The notes under the pieces: model-generated
Told to the model about the DNA's origin: nothing
The model's database searches: none
The model's input: the letters and a program-made list of their open reading frames with translations, nothing else
Assembly: GCF_016428595.1 (NCBI RefSeq)
Contig: NZ_JAELVQ010000002.1
Coordinates: 186,001 to 250,000, forward strand
From: Snuella sedimenti
GTDB lineage: Bacteria > Bacteroidota > Bacteroidia > Flavobacteriales > Flavobacteriaceae
Direction: 5' to 3'
DNA length: 64,000 bases
Program-made: the position numbers and the translations under genes
In this document: positions 1 through 8,805 of the stretch, one piece after another
How the letters are laid out: each line of letters opens with the position of its first letter
Numbering within the stretch: the first letter of the stretch is position 1

Positions 1-1225
1 ATATACCGTAATCGTATAAATACGAATAGTAGCCTTTGGTTGAGGTAGAACTTTTGGATAGTAGGGTTTGCGACTGCCATGCATCCGATAGTTTGTAATG
101 CATTTCAATTCTATAGTTTTGTGTCGGATTTTTTAAGGATAGATCATTACTCGTAAACGATAACTTATTGTTATACCCTAGCTCCTTAAGGTTTTTGGCA
201 TCGGAGGGAGCACTTCTGTTAAGGAATAAGAATGTTGGGTTTGTTTGTTCAGTTTGTGTAATTTCTCCATAGAAAGAAAAGGAGAGCTTATCGTTCACTT
301 TATAAGAAAGTGATGGGGCAGCAAAAAATGATTTTCTAAAACCAGCATCTTGAAAACTTTGTTCTGTAGCATATGAGGTATTTAGTCTAAAATAGATATT
401 TTTTTCTTTGTTTAAAGCAGTATTGAAATCGCCTGTAACTTGATTTAACCCATACGTTCCAGATGTAAAGGACAATTCTCCTCCAGTTCCAACAAAGGGT
501 TTTTTGGTAACAACATTTATTAACCCGCCATAAGATGTTACAGCATTACCAAATAAGGTGGCAGATGGTCCTTTTATAACTTCTATGCGCTCTATGTTAG
601 CTGGGTTTATTGTACCGTTTGTTATTCCCGGTAATCCATTTACTAGTTTGGGTTGTACAGAAAAGCCACGCAACGCATAGTAACCTGCACCATCACCACC
701 GCGACCGGTAGATGCCCAAAGGTTTTCTACACCAACAGCATTTTTTAGGGCATCGTTAAAAGTGGTAATGACTTGAGATTCGAGTAGATCATGGGTAATC
801 GTACTATAAACCTGCGTGTTTTCAATATCTTTTATGGGAAACTTAGAAACATAAGCTGTTTCCTTTCGGGAAAACTTGTTGGTTCGTTCGCCATTGATAA
901 CAACTTCATTTAAAATTTCATTGCCTTCGTAAAGGTGTATTGTTTTTAAGTTTAAGGATTCATTGTTTGATATGTTGATTTGTAACGTTTTGGTTTTGAA
1001 GCCTAGATAGGAAATGACCAGTATGTAGTTCCCTTGTTTAATATTGGTTATTTTAAAATACCCATTTTCATTTGTTTGTGCACCTTTGGCTGTATTCTTC
1101 AAAGAAATGTTTACACCAAGTAAAGCACTTTGGCTGTTATCTTTTATAGTTCCCGTAATTGTTCCGTTTTGGGAAAACCCAACCATGCTTAATGTTAAAA
1201 AGAGTAGAATGCTTGTTTGTTTCAT
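1..1225 (-). CDS. TonB-dependent siderophore-type receptor, N-terminal part (cut by window edge)
   Basis: Outer-membrane active transporter. The reading frame is open from an ATG at 1225 to the window edge and gives about 408 residues, so the C-terminal half of the barrel is missing. It begins MKQTSILLFLTLSMVGFSQ, a signal peptide. A carboxypeptidase-regulatory-like domain follows (about residues 20-100), then a plug domain (about 125-240) with the motif VEVIKGPSATLFG and the tail GGLINVVTKKPF typical of siderophore receptors such as FhuE/FpvA. The first barrel strands come next. Substrate is inferred only from the plug type (ferric siderophore); the ligand cannot be read from the sequence. 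It is separated by 250 bp from the mutase operon, which also runs on minus. Confidence 0.85.
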   Translation of the reverse strand, partial: MKQTSILLFLTLSMVGFSQNGTITGTIKDNSQSALLGVNISLKNTAKGAQTNENGYFKITNIKQGNYILVISYLGFKTKTLQINISNNESLNLKTIHLYEGNEILNEVVINGERTNKFSRKETAYVSKFPIKDIENTQVYSTITHDLLESQVITTFNDALKNAVGVENLWASTGRGGDGAGYYALRGFSVQPKLVNGLPGITNGTINPANIERIEVIKGPSATLFGNAVTSYGGLINVVTKKPFVGTGGELSFTSGTYGLNQVTGDFNTALNKEKNIYFRLNTSYATEQSFQDAGFRKSFFAAPSLSYKVNDKLSFSFYGEITQTEQTNPTFLFLNRSAPSDAKNLKELGYNNKLSFTSNDLSLKNPTQNYRIEMHYKLSDAWQSQTLLSKSSTSTKGYYSYLYDYGI

Positions 1226-1475
1226 TTTATTTTTATTTAGACTAATTATAAATAATAGATTTGTGATGCAAACATAAGTCCTACATTTCTTTCGTGCAAC
1301 TTATTTATAATAATTCTAAATAATGATTTTTGACGCTTTTGATTTTATAGATATTATGTTTTTGAAAATCAATTTTTTAACACACAATTAGGTGTGACAG
1401 AAAATGAAGAAATTTGTTTAGCCGAAGTGTTTTTTTAAAAAAATCAGGATTTTATTGGGAAGTTGAAGTGTGGGG

Positions 1476-3596
1476 CTAATCGATTAAGATATCAAGAATT
1501 TTAATTGCTGCTTCGCTTATTTTAGTGCCAGGACCGAAGATTGCTACAGCACCTGCATCAAATAAAAAGGGATAATCCTGTTTTGGTATTACGCCCCCTA
1601 CAACAACCATAATATCGTCCCTTCCGTATTCTTTTAGAGCTTTAATAACTTGGGGTACTAAGGTTTTGTGGCCAGCTGCCTGAGACGATATACCTAATAC
1701 ATGCACGTCGTTTTCTACAGCTTGTTTTGCAGCTTCTTGAGGTGTTTGGAACAGCGGCCCTATATCTACATCAAAGCCAACATCGGCATAGCCTGTAGCA
1801 ACTACTTTAGCGCCACGGTCGTGTCCATCTTGCCCCATTTTAGCAATCATAATACGTGGTCTTCTACCATCTTGTTCTGCAAAAATATCGGCTAGTTCCC
1901 TTGCTTTTTTAAAGGAATCGTCGTCTTTTATTTCGTTACTGTACACACCTGAAAATGATTTTATTTGTGCTTTATATCTTCCGTACACCGTTTCAAGGGC
2001 ATCGCTTATTTCACCAAGGGTAGCACGCTCGCGTGCAGCTTCAATAGCTAAAGCTAATAAATTATTTTGACCAGTACGGGCTGCCTCGGTTAAATTCGTT
2101 AAGGTTATATTAACCTTTTTAGAATTTCTATTTGCTTTAATTTTGTTTAGTCTTGCTATTTGTTGAGAACGTACCGTTTTGTTGTCTATTTCTAGTGTTG
2201 TTATTGGAGCTTCTTCTTCTAATTTGTATTTGTTAACACCAACAATAATATCTTTTCCAGAATCAATCCGGGCTTGTTTTCTGGCAGCAGCTTCTTCAAT
2301 GCGTATTTTAGGGATGCCGGCCTCAATGGCTTTTGTCATGCCTCCTAAAGCTTCAATTTCTTGAATGAGCTCCCATGCTTTATGGGATATGTCATGTGTT
2401 AATTTCTCTAGGTAATAGCTTCCCGCCCAAGGATCAACGGTTTTGGTTATTTTGGTTTCTTCTTGTAAATAGATTTGGGTGTTTCTGGCAATTCTAGCAG
2501 AAAAATCGGTTGGAAGGGCAATCGCTTCATCTAGGGCATTGGTATGTAAGCTTTGTGTGCCACCAAAGGCTGCTGCAGAAGCTTCAATACAAGTTCGGGC
2601 AACATTGTTAAATGGGTCTTGCTCGGTTAAACTCCATCCAGAAGTCTGGCAATGGGTTCTTAAAACTAGTGATTTTTCATTTTTCGGATTAAACTGCTTT
2701 ACCAATTTGGCCCAAAGCATACGTGCTGCCCGCATTTTAGCAATTTCCATAAAATGATTCATTCCTATAGCCCAAAAGAAAGACAAACGGGGTGCGAAGG
2801 TATCTATATCCATACCAGCTTCAAGACCTTTGCGAATGTATTCCAAACCGTCTGCCAATGTATAGGCTAATTCAATATCACAAGTAGCACCTGCTTCCTG
2901 CATGTGATATCCTGAAATACTAATACTATTGAATTTAGGCATGTGCTTGCTTGTAAATTCAAAAATATCCGAAATGATTTTCATGGAAGGCGTAGGAGGG
3001 TAGATATAAGTATTGCGTACCATGAACTCTTTTAAAATATCATTTTGAATGGTGCCAGAGAGCTGATGGAGCTGTACACCTTGTTCTTCGGCCGCCACAA
3101 TGTAAAAGGCCATAATTGGTAAAACAGCACCGTTCATGGTCATGGAAACACTCATTTTGTCCAGTGGGATTTCATCGAAGAGTATTTTCATATCTTCTAC
3201 ACTATCAATGGCTACTCCGGCCATCCCTACGTCACCAACGACACGCTCATGGTCGGAGTCATAACCACGGTGGGTCGCCAAATCGAAAGCAACCGATAGC
3301 CCTTTTTGCCCCGCCTTTAGGTTACGACGGTAAAAGGCATTACTGTCTTCGGCTGTTGAAAATCCGGCATATTGCCTTATAGTCCATGGCCTGCGTACGT
3401 ACATCGTACTATAGGGGCCACGTAAATTAGGGGTGATGCCAGCCACAAAATTGAGGTGTTCTAAGGATTCTAGATCCTTTTTAGAATAGGTAGCTTTAAT
3501 GCCAATACCTTCAGCAGTTACAAAGCCATGCTCAGCAGTTGCATTTTGGCTTTCAGGCTCATGTAAGTTAATATGTTGAAGGTTTTTTCTTTGCAT
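1476..3596 (-). CDS. scpA: methylmalonyl-CoA mutase, large (catalytic) subunit
   Basis: Interconverts succinyl-CoA and (R)-methylmalonyl-CoA using adenosylcobalamin, in the cytoplasm. At 706 residues it has the full length of the alpha chain. The N-terminal TIM barrel covers about residues 40-550 ([44 protein letters not shown]). The C-terminal cobalamin domain (about 578-706) carries the DxHxxG signature [10 protein letters not shown], with the lower-ligand His near residue 592, followed by GISSQAAGH and VVVGGVIP. It is the last gene of a minus-strand run with udk, a septum protein, the small subunit and a lipoprotein. This points to propionate or odd-chain/branched-chain carbon metabolism. 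Nothing essential appears to be missing. The same protein is called mutB in some genomes. Confidence 0.96.
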   Translation of the reverse strand: MQRKNLQHINLHEPESQNATAEHGFVTAEGIGIKATYSKKDLESLEHLNFVAGITPNLRGPYSTMYVRRPWTIRQYAGFSTAEDSNAFYRRNLKAGQKGLSVAFDLATHRGYDSDHERVVGDVGMAGVAIDSVEDMKILFDEIPLDKMSVSMTMNGAVLPIMAFYIVAAEEQGVQLHQLSGTIQNDILKEFMVRNTYIYPPTPSMKIISDIFEFTSKHMPKFNSISISGYHMQEAGATCDIELAYTLADGLEYIRKGLEAGMDIDTFAPRLSFFWAIGMNHFMEIAKMRAARMLWAKLVKQFNPKNEKSLVLRTHCQTSGWSLTEQDPFNNVARTCIEASAAAFGGTQSLHTNALDEAIALPTDFSARIARNTQIYLQEETKITKTVDPWAGSYYLEKLTHDISHKAWELIQEIEALGGMTKAIEAGIPKIRIEEAAARKQARIDSGKDIIVGVNKYKLEEEAPITTLEIDNKTVRSQQIARLNKIKANRNSKKVNITLTNLTEAARTGQNNLLALAIEAARERATLGEISDALETVYGRYKAQIKSFSGVYSNEIKDDDSFKKARELADIFAEQDGRRPRIMIAKMGQDGHDRGAKVVATGYADVGFDVDIGPLFQTPQEAAKQAVENDVHVLGISSQAAGHKTLVPQVIKALKEYGRDDIMVVVGGVIPKQDYPFLFDAGAVAIFGPGTKISEAAIKILDILID

Positions 3597-3632
3597 TATG
3601 TACCTTATTTTATAATTTGTTAAAGTTTACCG

Positions 3633-4265
3633 TTATTTGGCAGGTGTTTTATTGAAATCAACACCTTGACTTTGTGTTTTTACGACAGTTAGATCTACAT
3701 CAAAAAGTTTAGCATAAAATAAATCGAAGGCAATATATGCCGCTAAATACTTATCCTTAATAGCGAATCTATAGTTGGACTGTAGTGGGGGAGCAAAAAG
3801 TTTGGGACTCATACTATTGGTCTCAAGAAGAGCGTTAAGTGTGGTTTTTAAATCTTTGTTTTCAATGTTGCTAGCGATACATTTAAATAACGGACTATAG
3901 TAGTTTAAATTACTTTTGGTATTACCAACCTGCCATAAATCTGTATCTTCTTTTAGGATGTTAAATACTTCTAGGGTGTGATCAGAGACCAGTTCATTAA
4001 ATTTTACCCTGTTGTATTGCGAGTTACGAACAAATTGAGCGTAAGCAGTTGTTAAGCTTTGCTTATTGTTGTTTTTACCATAAAAGCTTAGGATATCATT
4101 TTCGAAGGAAAATAAAGCTTCATTATATAATTTAGATTTGGTGTCACCACAGCTAAGTACGGTACTTTTATCGGCATATTTGTATTCCGATAATGTGTTT
4201 TGTTGTTTACAATTAAATAGTGTGAAAATTAATAAAGCTGCAATAAATTTAATTTTTGTGTTCAT
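3633..4265 (-). CDS. small lipoprotein of unknown function inside the mutase operon
   Basis: 210 residues. The N-terminus MNTKIKFIAALLIFTLFNCK is a lipoprotein signal peptide with the lipid-anchored Cys at residue 19, so the protein should sit on the periplasmic side of a membrane. The rest is soluble, helix-rich and has no motif I recognise. It starts one base after the stop of the small mutase subunit (4267) and ends 36 bp before the large subunit, so it is translated between the two halves of one enzyme. That position suggests co-transcription rather than a shared function, since the mutase is cytoplasmic. Real gene: high confidence. Function: unknown. Confidence 0.85.
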   Translation of the reverse strand: MNTKIKFIAALLIFTLFNCKQQNTLSEYKYADKSTVLSCGDTKSKLYNEALFSFENDILSFYGKNNNKQSLTTAYAQFVRNSQYNRVKFNELVSDHTLEVFNILKEDTDLWQVGNTKSNLNYYSPLFKCIASNIENKDLKTTLNALLETNSMSPKLFAPPLQSNYRFAIKDKYLAAYIAFDLFYAKLFDVDLTVVKTQSQGVDFNKTPAK

Positions 4266-4266
4266 T

Positions 4267-5652
4267 TTAATGTTCTTTTTTTAATCGTTCTTGTTCAAGC
4301 TTTTCTGCTAAGCGTTTTTCTATAATAGGTTCAATTAAGGTTTTTCGTCGATGTATCTTCACAAACGGATAGAGTTCCAATGTTTCTTTTACTTTATCTT
4401 GTTTGTTAGGGTGTTTATTGGTGCCTAGTAATATCTCTTCACCAGCATCAAACAGTTGTTGTTCTTTAGCTGCACTTTCTTTTATTTTCCGTTGAATGGT
4501 GCCAGATTTAAGCTGTTTTAAAAAACCGCCATTAGCCTCTATTTCCTTAAATAAATCCAATGCTTTTTCTGCTAATTGCCGAGTTATGGTTTCTATATAA
4601 TAGGCTCCGTCAGGCGGATTGTTAACTTTGTCGAAATAACTTTCGTGTTTTAAAATGAGCAGTTGATTACGGGCAATACGTTCACTAAATATATTGTCTT
4701 TGCGATATATGGTATCGTAAGGTAAATTACATATAGTATTAGCACCACCTAGTATGGCACTCATACTTTCCGTTGTGGTACGCAGCATATTGGTGTTAGA
4801 GTCGTAGAGCGTTTTGTTTCGTTTTGTTGGATAGGCAATAATATGGCAATCTGAAACTATGCTGTACTCTCTAGCCAGTGTCTTCCACAAGAGGCGTAAT
4901 GCCCTTAGCTTAGCTATTTCGAAGAAATAATTAGAGCCTATCGACACATTAAATAGCATTGCAGTAGATCGTAAAGCCTTTTTAGCTTTACTGTCCAACT
5001 GGTTTAGGTATTCGTTAGCATGGGCCAAAGCGTAAGCCAGTTGCTGTACTATATTTGCACCCGCATTCTGATAAAGCGTTGTGTCTACAGTAATATAGGT
5101 TTGTGACTTTGAAATATTATTTAAAAAGTAATTAGTAAATAGTTCAAAATCTTTATTCAAATTATAAAACCAATTGCCATTTCTAGCCAAATGACCAATA
5201 CTATCCGTTAAGATATAGATACCAGCTTTTGCAGGGATTGCATGAATTGTTTTAATGTATGCTTCCGACAAAAATTGGAGTTGAAGGTAGATTCGAGTGG
5301 TATCAAGGTTTATGTCTTTAAGAAGCTCTTTAATAGCAATCTCCTTAGACGGAACTATAAATTTAATACTTTCGACACCATCTTTAATGGCATTAACGGC
5401 TTTAAGGTTTGATGCGGAAGTATTGGCGACAAAGATAGACTGACAAACAAGCCATTGTGTTGCTTTTGTACTGGAAACCTTTGGGAGGTCATGAAGGTCA
5501 TCGGCGTGATAAAACGGTTTTACGGCAATGCCTTCATTCGATTCCCAAACAAGGGTACTATTGTAATCGGCACCGTCGAGATCGAACTGGATTTTTTGTT
5601 TCCATTGCTTGGACGAAACAGGATTAAATTCTTTGAACAAAAGTTTAGTCAT
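4267..5652 (-). CDS. mutA: methylmalonyl-CoA mutase, small (non-catalytic) subunit
   Basis: Beta chain that pairs with the large subunit encoded at 1476-3596. At 461 residues it holds only the TIM-barrel-like region. Recognisable segments match the large chain: SIGSNYFFEIAKLRALRLLW, CNLPYDTIY, RIARNQLLILKHESYFDKV and PPDGAYYIETITRQLAEKA. The C-terminal cobalamin domain and its DxHxxG motif are absent, as is normal for many bacterial small subunits. It starts inside the end of the upstream septum-protein gene (8-bp overlap) and ends one base before the lipoprotein gene, so the five genes form one tightly packed operon. Confidence 0.93.
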   Translation of the reverse strand: MTKLLFKEFNPVSSKQWKQKIQFDLDGADYNSTLVWESNEGIAVKPFYHADDLHDLPKVSSTKATQWLVCQSIFVANTSASNLKAVNAIKDGVESIKFIVPSKEIAIKELLKDINLDTTRIYLQLQFLSEAYIKTIHAIPAKAGIYILTDSIGHLARNGNWFYNLNKDFELFTNYFLNNISKSQTYITVDTTLYQNAGANIVQQLAYALAHANEYLNQLDSKAKKALRSTAMLFNVSIGSNYFFEIAKLRALRLLWKTLAREYSIVSDCHIIAYPTKRNKTLYDSNTNMLRTTTESMSAILGGANTICNLPYDTIYRKDNIFSERIARNQLLILKHESYFDKVNNPPDGAYYIETITRQLAEKALDLFKEIEANGGFLKQLKSGTIQRKIKESAAKEQQLFDAGEEILLGTNKHPNKQDKVKETLELYPFVKIHRRKTLIEPIIEKRLAEKLEQERLKKEH

Positions 5653-5980
5653 CTAGTTTGTTTTTTAAACTGTCTTCGTATTCGATGATGTATATTTCTT
5701 CGTTATCCCTTTTCATATAATATTCTTCACGCGCAAACTTTTCCAGGCCTTCTTCTGTACTTAATTTTTTTATGGCCTTATTGTCTTTTTCAATTTCACG
5801 TTTGTAATATTCCTTTTCGGCTTCAAGTGCTTCAATTTCATTATTTAATTCATTGTGAATGAGCCAGGAATTAGCATCAAAAAACAACATCCAAATAATA
5901 AAAATAACCAGGATAATAACAAATATGTTTTTAAATGGTTTTAAAAAATTACGCTTATTTTTTATTTTAAACAATGTCAT
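5645..5980 (-). CDS. FtsB/DivIC-family septum formation initiator
   Basis: Small bitopic division protein; FtsB/DivIC partners FtsL and FtsQ in the divisome. 111 residues: short basic cytoplasmic tail (FKIKNKRNFLKPFKN), one membrane span at about residues 18-36 (IFVIILVIFIIWMLFF), then a periplasmic coiled coil (IEALEAEKEYYKREIEKDNK) and the conserved end EGLEKFAREEYYMKRDNEEI. Its ATG shares one base with the stop of uridine kinase (TAATG), a translational-coupling arrangement, and its end overlaps mutA by 8 bp. Confidence 0.92.
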   Translation of the reverse strand: MTLFKIKNKRNFLKPFKNIFVIILVIFIIWMLFFDANSWLIHNELNNEIEALEAEKEYYKREIEKDNKAIKKLSTEEGLEKFAREEYYMKRDNEEIYIIEYEDSLKNKLDD

Positions 5981-6585
5981 TATAATCTTTCATTTATGAT
6001 GGTACGAACAATATCAATGGCAACGGTATTGTATTTGTTATTGGGTATAATTATATCGGCATACTGTTTCATTGGTTCAATGAACTGATCGTGCATGGGT
6101 TTTAATGTTGTTTGATAGCGTGTAAGCACTTCGTTAACATCTCTTCCGCGTTCTGAAATATCCCTTTTTAATCTTCTTATCAAGCGCTCATCGGTATCGG
6201 CATGAACGAATATTTTAATATCGAATAAGGCTCTTAATTCCGGATTTGTAAGGATTAAAATACCTTCGACAATCATAACTTTCCTAGGTTTTGTTAGTAA
6301 GGTGTCGCCCGTTCTGTTGTGATCTATAAAAGAATAAACCGGTTGTTGGATTGGGGTATTGTTTCTTAAGTCTTTTAGGTGTGTGGTTAGCAGGTCAAAA
6401 TCAATGGATCTGGGGTGGTCAAAATTAATATTAGTACGTTCTTCCTTGGTTAAGTGTGTTGTGTCTTTGTAATAGGAATCTTGGGAAATAACACCCACTT
6501 CGCCATCGGGAAGTTCGTTTAAAATTTGATTAACAACGGTTGTTTTACCACAACCGGTACCTCCAGCAATTCCAATAATGAGCAT
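5980..6585 (-). CDS. udk: uridine kinase
   Basis: Phosphorylates uridine and cytidine to UMP/CMP in pyrimidine salvage (cytoplasmic). I start it at the ATG at 6585, giving MLIIGIAGGTGCGKTTVV with the Walker A P-loop GGTGCGKT in its usual position near the N-terminus. A TTG nine codons upstream (6612) is also open but would add a tail the family lacks. Further family motifs are QDSYYKD, NFDHPRSIDFDLL, VEGILILTNPELR, DTDERLIRRLKRD and RDVNEVL. About 201 residues, normal length. It is the first gene of the coupled udk-ftsB-mutA group. Confidence 0.94.
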   Translation of the reverse strand: MLIIGIAGGTGCGKTTVVNQILNELPDGEVGVISQDSYYKDTTHLTKEERTNINFDHPRSIDFDLLTTHLKDLRNNTPIQQPVYSFIDHNRTGDTLLTKPRKVMIVEGILILTNPELRALFDIKIFVHADTDERLIRRLKRDISERGRDVNEVLTRYQTTLKPMHDQFIEPMKQYADIIIPNNKYNTVAIDIVRTIINERL

Positions 6586-6651
6586 GCGTGTTAAGTTTAG
6601 TTCATCATACAAATTTAGTTAAAATGAGGCATCCAGTTAAGAACGATTAAA

Positions 6652-7056
6652 TTATTTCTTGATTTTTGCTACTTCTTCTTTAGTAACGATCGAATCATTT
6701 TTATTACCCCAACTGTTATTGATATAGTTCATAACGTCGGCTATTTCGTCATCATAGAGACCTAATGGAGCCATTAAACCATTATAGGTTTTACCATTAA
6801 CAACAATTTCTCCTTTTAAACCGTATTTAAGCCCTTTTATACTAGTAGTTCTATTTTTAATTAGATAATCTGATTTTGCGAGAGGGGGATAAATGTTTTC
6901 TACACCTTCACCCGAAGGTAAATGACAGGTAACACAAAAATCGGTGTAGATGTCTTTCCCTCTTTCAATACTTTCTTTTAAAGGATCTTGTTGGTCAATA
7001 TTTATAAAACTTAACGTTATTAAAGAAACAAGCAGGACTAATAATGGAGGTTTCAT
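6652..7056 (-). CDS. periplasmic c-type cytochrome (single heme)
   Basis: 134 residues. A signal peptide (about 1-18) is followed by one heme c site, C41-V-T-C44-H45, within FCVTCHLPSGEGV. The likely axial Met is near residue 95 in NGLMAPLG. The fold reads as class I cytochrome c. The gene upstream on the same strand is a PQQ-type sugar dehydrogenase, which needs an electron acceptor, so this cytochrome is a plausible partner (inference from position only). The 475 bp between the two hold a tandem array of mini-ORF/hairpin repeats that ends exactly at this gene's ATG. Cytochrome identity is sure; partner assignment is not. Confidence 0.92.
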   Translation of the reverse strand: MKPPLLVLLVSLITLSFINIDQQDPLKESIERGKDIYTDFCVTCHLPSGEGVENIYPPLAKSDYLIKNRTTSIKGLKYGLKGEIVVNGKTYNGLMAPLGLYDDEIADVMNYINNSWGNKNDSIVTKEEVAKIKK

Positions 7057-7204
7057 ATGTTTAAATTTTAGTAATTAATTGATTTTATTGTAATTATAAA
7101 ATTAAGAACGTGTGCAACCACTCCTTACACTCGTTCTCTCATTAAAAAAATTAAACATTTCCTTTTGTGAAGTAATTTTTAAAATTTCTTAATGTTCGTT
7201 TCAT
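7057..7204 (-). repeat. mini-ORF/hairpin repeat unit, copy A3
   Basis: 148 bp directly abutting the cytochrome c ATG. Read on minus it holds an ATG at 7204 and an 18-codon frame ending at 7151 (MKRTLRNFKNYFTKGNV, stop). A T-run follows, then a hairpin at 7105-7137 (AGAACG/CGTTCT plus TGT/ACA with a 2-nt bulge), then an AT-rich stretch ending TTTAAACAT before the next ATG. An almost identical copy (4 differences in 148 positions) lies at 62251-62398. No Shine-Dalgarno sequence is visible. Whether the peptide is made is unknown. Confidence 0.85.
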
Positions 7205-7345
7205 ACGTTTAAATTTTGATAATTCATTTGATTTTATATTAATTATAAAATTGAGAACGTATGCAATCGCTACGCTCTCACATTAAAAATTTTAAACATT
7301 CACTATTGTGAAAAGATGCTTAAATTTTATTAATGTTCGTTTCAT
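7205..7345 (-). repeat. mini-ORF/hairpin repeat unit, diverged copy A2
   Basis: Tandem, diverged copy of unit A3. On minus an 18-codon frame runs from 7345 to 7292 (MKRTLIKFKHLFTIVNV, stop), the same length and reading phase as A3. A hairpin at 7253-7279 follows, with nine pairs including one G-U when read on minus. The same AT-rich lead (TTTAAACGT) then precedes the ATG of A3. The hairpin sequence differs from A3 but the pairing is kept. Confidence 0.8.
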
Positions 7346-7459
7346 GTGTTTGTATTGAACTCATCTTCATGAGTTCATTTATTGTTTTTAAACGGTTTCA
7401 TGTAGCCCCCATAAAATCATATCGTTGTGTGCCGATATTTTTAATCAGGGGTGTTTCAT
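7346..7459 (-). repeat. two further short units of the same kind (A1 and A0)
   Basis: Unit A1: ATG at 7401, frame of nine codons (MKPFKNNK, stop at 7375), then the perfect palindrome GAACTCAT-CTTC-ATGAGTTC at 7357-7376 before the ATG of A2. Unit A0: ATG at 7459, five codons (MKHP, stop at 7445), then the hairpin ATATCG/CGATAT at 7419-7438 before the ATG of A1. These units share the plan of A2/A3 (ATGAAA, stop, hairpin, next ATG) but not clear sequence identity, so the link is by layout. The remaining 7460-7531 is AT-rich with nothing else that I recognise. Confidence 0.55.
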
Positions 7460-7531
7460 TTGTTTATAAATGGATTTATGGTTTTATATGCGGTTTTTAA
7501 ATTATACTTAAAAAGATGAAGAGAATGCGTA

Positions 7532-8656
7532 TTAATTGTTAGGGACAATTTTTACAATACCTTTTCCTTCTACCCCTACATAAATATACCCATCAGGGCC
7601 TTGCACAACATTTCTAACGCGCCCTATATCCTCTAACAGCTTTTCACGCTTCACCACCTTATTATCTTTAAGTACGAGTCGTTCAAGATATTTAAATTTT
7701 AAGGAGCCCACTAAGAGGTTGCCTTTCCATTGCGGGTATTTGTCAGATGCTACGAACGTCATGCCGCAAGGCGCGATTGAAGGTGTCCAGTGAAAAAGCG
7801 GTTGTTCCATACCTTCTTTTTCTGTAATATCAGTAAAAGAGGTGCCATTGTAATTGATGCCATAAGAGATAACGGGCCATCCAAAATTTTTAGCTTTTTG
7901 AATAATATTAATTTCATCGCCTCCTTGGGGACCATGTTCGTGTTCCCACATTTCTCCTGTTTCAGGGTGTTTAATTAAACCTTGCGGATTACGATGACCA
8001 TAGCTGTAGATCGCTTTTTTTGCATTGGGCATATTAACAAAAGGATTGTCTTTGGGTATGCTGCCATCGTCATGAAGTCTGTATATTTTTCCACAATCTT
8101 TTGTGATGTCCTGCGGATTTTCGTCTCGGTTACCTCTATCGCCTATAGAAAAGTATAAGTAACCTTGGTTATCGAATTCAATACGCGATCCAAAATGTTG
8201 GCCTTTTCTTGTATTGGGAGTGCCTTTATAAATTATTTGTTGCTCTTTTAAGGTGGTATCTTTTAGTTTAGCACGCATAATTGCCGTGTTGGCACCTTCA
8301 CCTTCGCCCTCAGGAGAAGAAAACGATAGGTAAAGCCATCCGTTGTTTGTATAGTCGGGATGTAACTCGATATCCAATAGACCTCCTTGTCCGCGATTAA
8401 CAATGGTAGGAGTGCCTGCGATATTGATTTTCTTGCCATTTTTAAAATGAATGATCTCACCCGATTTTTCTGTAATAAGCATACTGCCATCGGGAAGAAA
8501 TACCAAGCCCCAGGGAATGTTAAGGTCGGGGACAATCATTTCGGTAGTGTAGTCTATTGCATTTGGCGTCTCTGCTTTTATCTCAGACTCCGACTGCTGG
8601 GCACAAGAAAAGCATGCTAAAAGTATGGCTGTTAAAAAGGATACCGTCTGTTTCAT
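7532..8656 (-). CDS. PQQ-dependent soluble aldose-type sugar dehydrogenase, lipoprotein
   Basis: Glucose/sorbosone dehydrogenase family: a six-bladed propeller that binds PQQ and calcium and oxidises sugars in the periplasm. 374 residues. The N-terminus (LLACFSCAQQSE) looks like a lipoprotein signal with Cys18. Family motifs are PWGLVFLPDGSMLITEKSG, GQGGLLDIELHPDY, GQHFGSRIEFD, SIGDRGNRDENPQD, YGHRNPQGL and EHGPQGGDEIN. The exact sugar cannot be predicted. The cytochrome c downstream could take its electrons. It is preceded by 149 bp of AT-rich DNA. Confidence 0.9.
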   Translation of the reverse strand: MKQTVSFLTAILLACFSCAQQSESEIKAETPNAIDYTTEMIVPDLNIPWGLVFLPDGSMLITEKSGEIIHFKNGKKINIAGTPTIVNRGQGGLLDIELHPDYTNNGWLYLSFSSPEGEGEGANTAIMRAKLKDTTLKEQQIIYKGTPNTRKGQHFGSRIEFDNQGYLYFSIGDRGNRDENPQDITKDCGKIYRLHDDGSIPKDNPFVNMPNAKKAIYSYGHRNPQGLIKHPETGEMWEHEHGPQGGDEINIIQKAKNFGWPVISYGINYNGTSFTDITEKEGMEQPLFHWTPSIAPCGMTFVASDKYPQWKGNLLVGSLKFKYLERLVLKDNKVVKREKLLEDIGRVRNVVQGPDGYIYVGVEGKGIVKIVPNN

Positions 8657-8805
8657 TATTTCCGTATGTTATTTATAAAAATGTTGTAAATCTTGTTCGA
8701 TAATCGAGAGTTAAATGCTCTTAGGTTTGTTTCCAAATCAAAAGTTTTTACTATAAGTACCTTGTAGCTTACCGTGAGGTAGTTTATTTCAGATTTAAAG
8801 ATATA

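Noticed and set aside
6586-6612. TTG start for uridine kinase at 6612
   Set aside because: The ATG at 6585 puts the P-loop at the usual position; the longer form adds nine non-family residues.
7057-7345. The array as a CRISPR
   Set aside because: Units are about 145 bp, diverge between copies, lack short spacers and have no cas genes nearby.
7057-7459. The mini-ORF/hairpin array as an integron cassette array
   Set aside because: The flanking GTTTAA and TTTAAAC boxes have the wrong order and bases for attC core sites (RYYYAAC...GTTRRRY), no integron integrase is present, and the neighbours are housekeeping genes.
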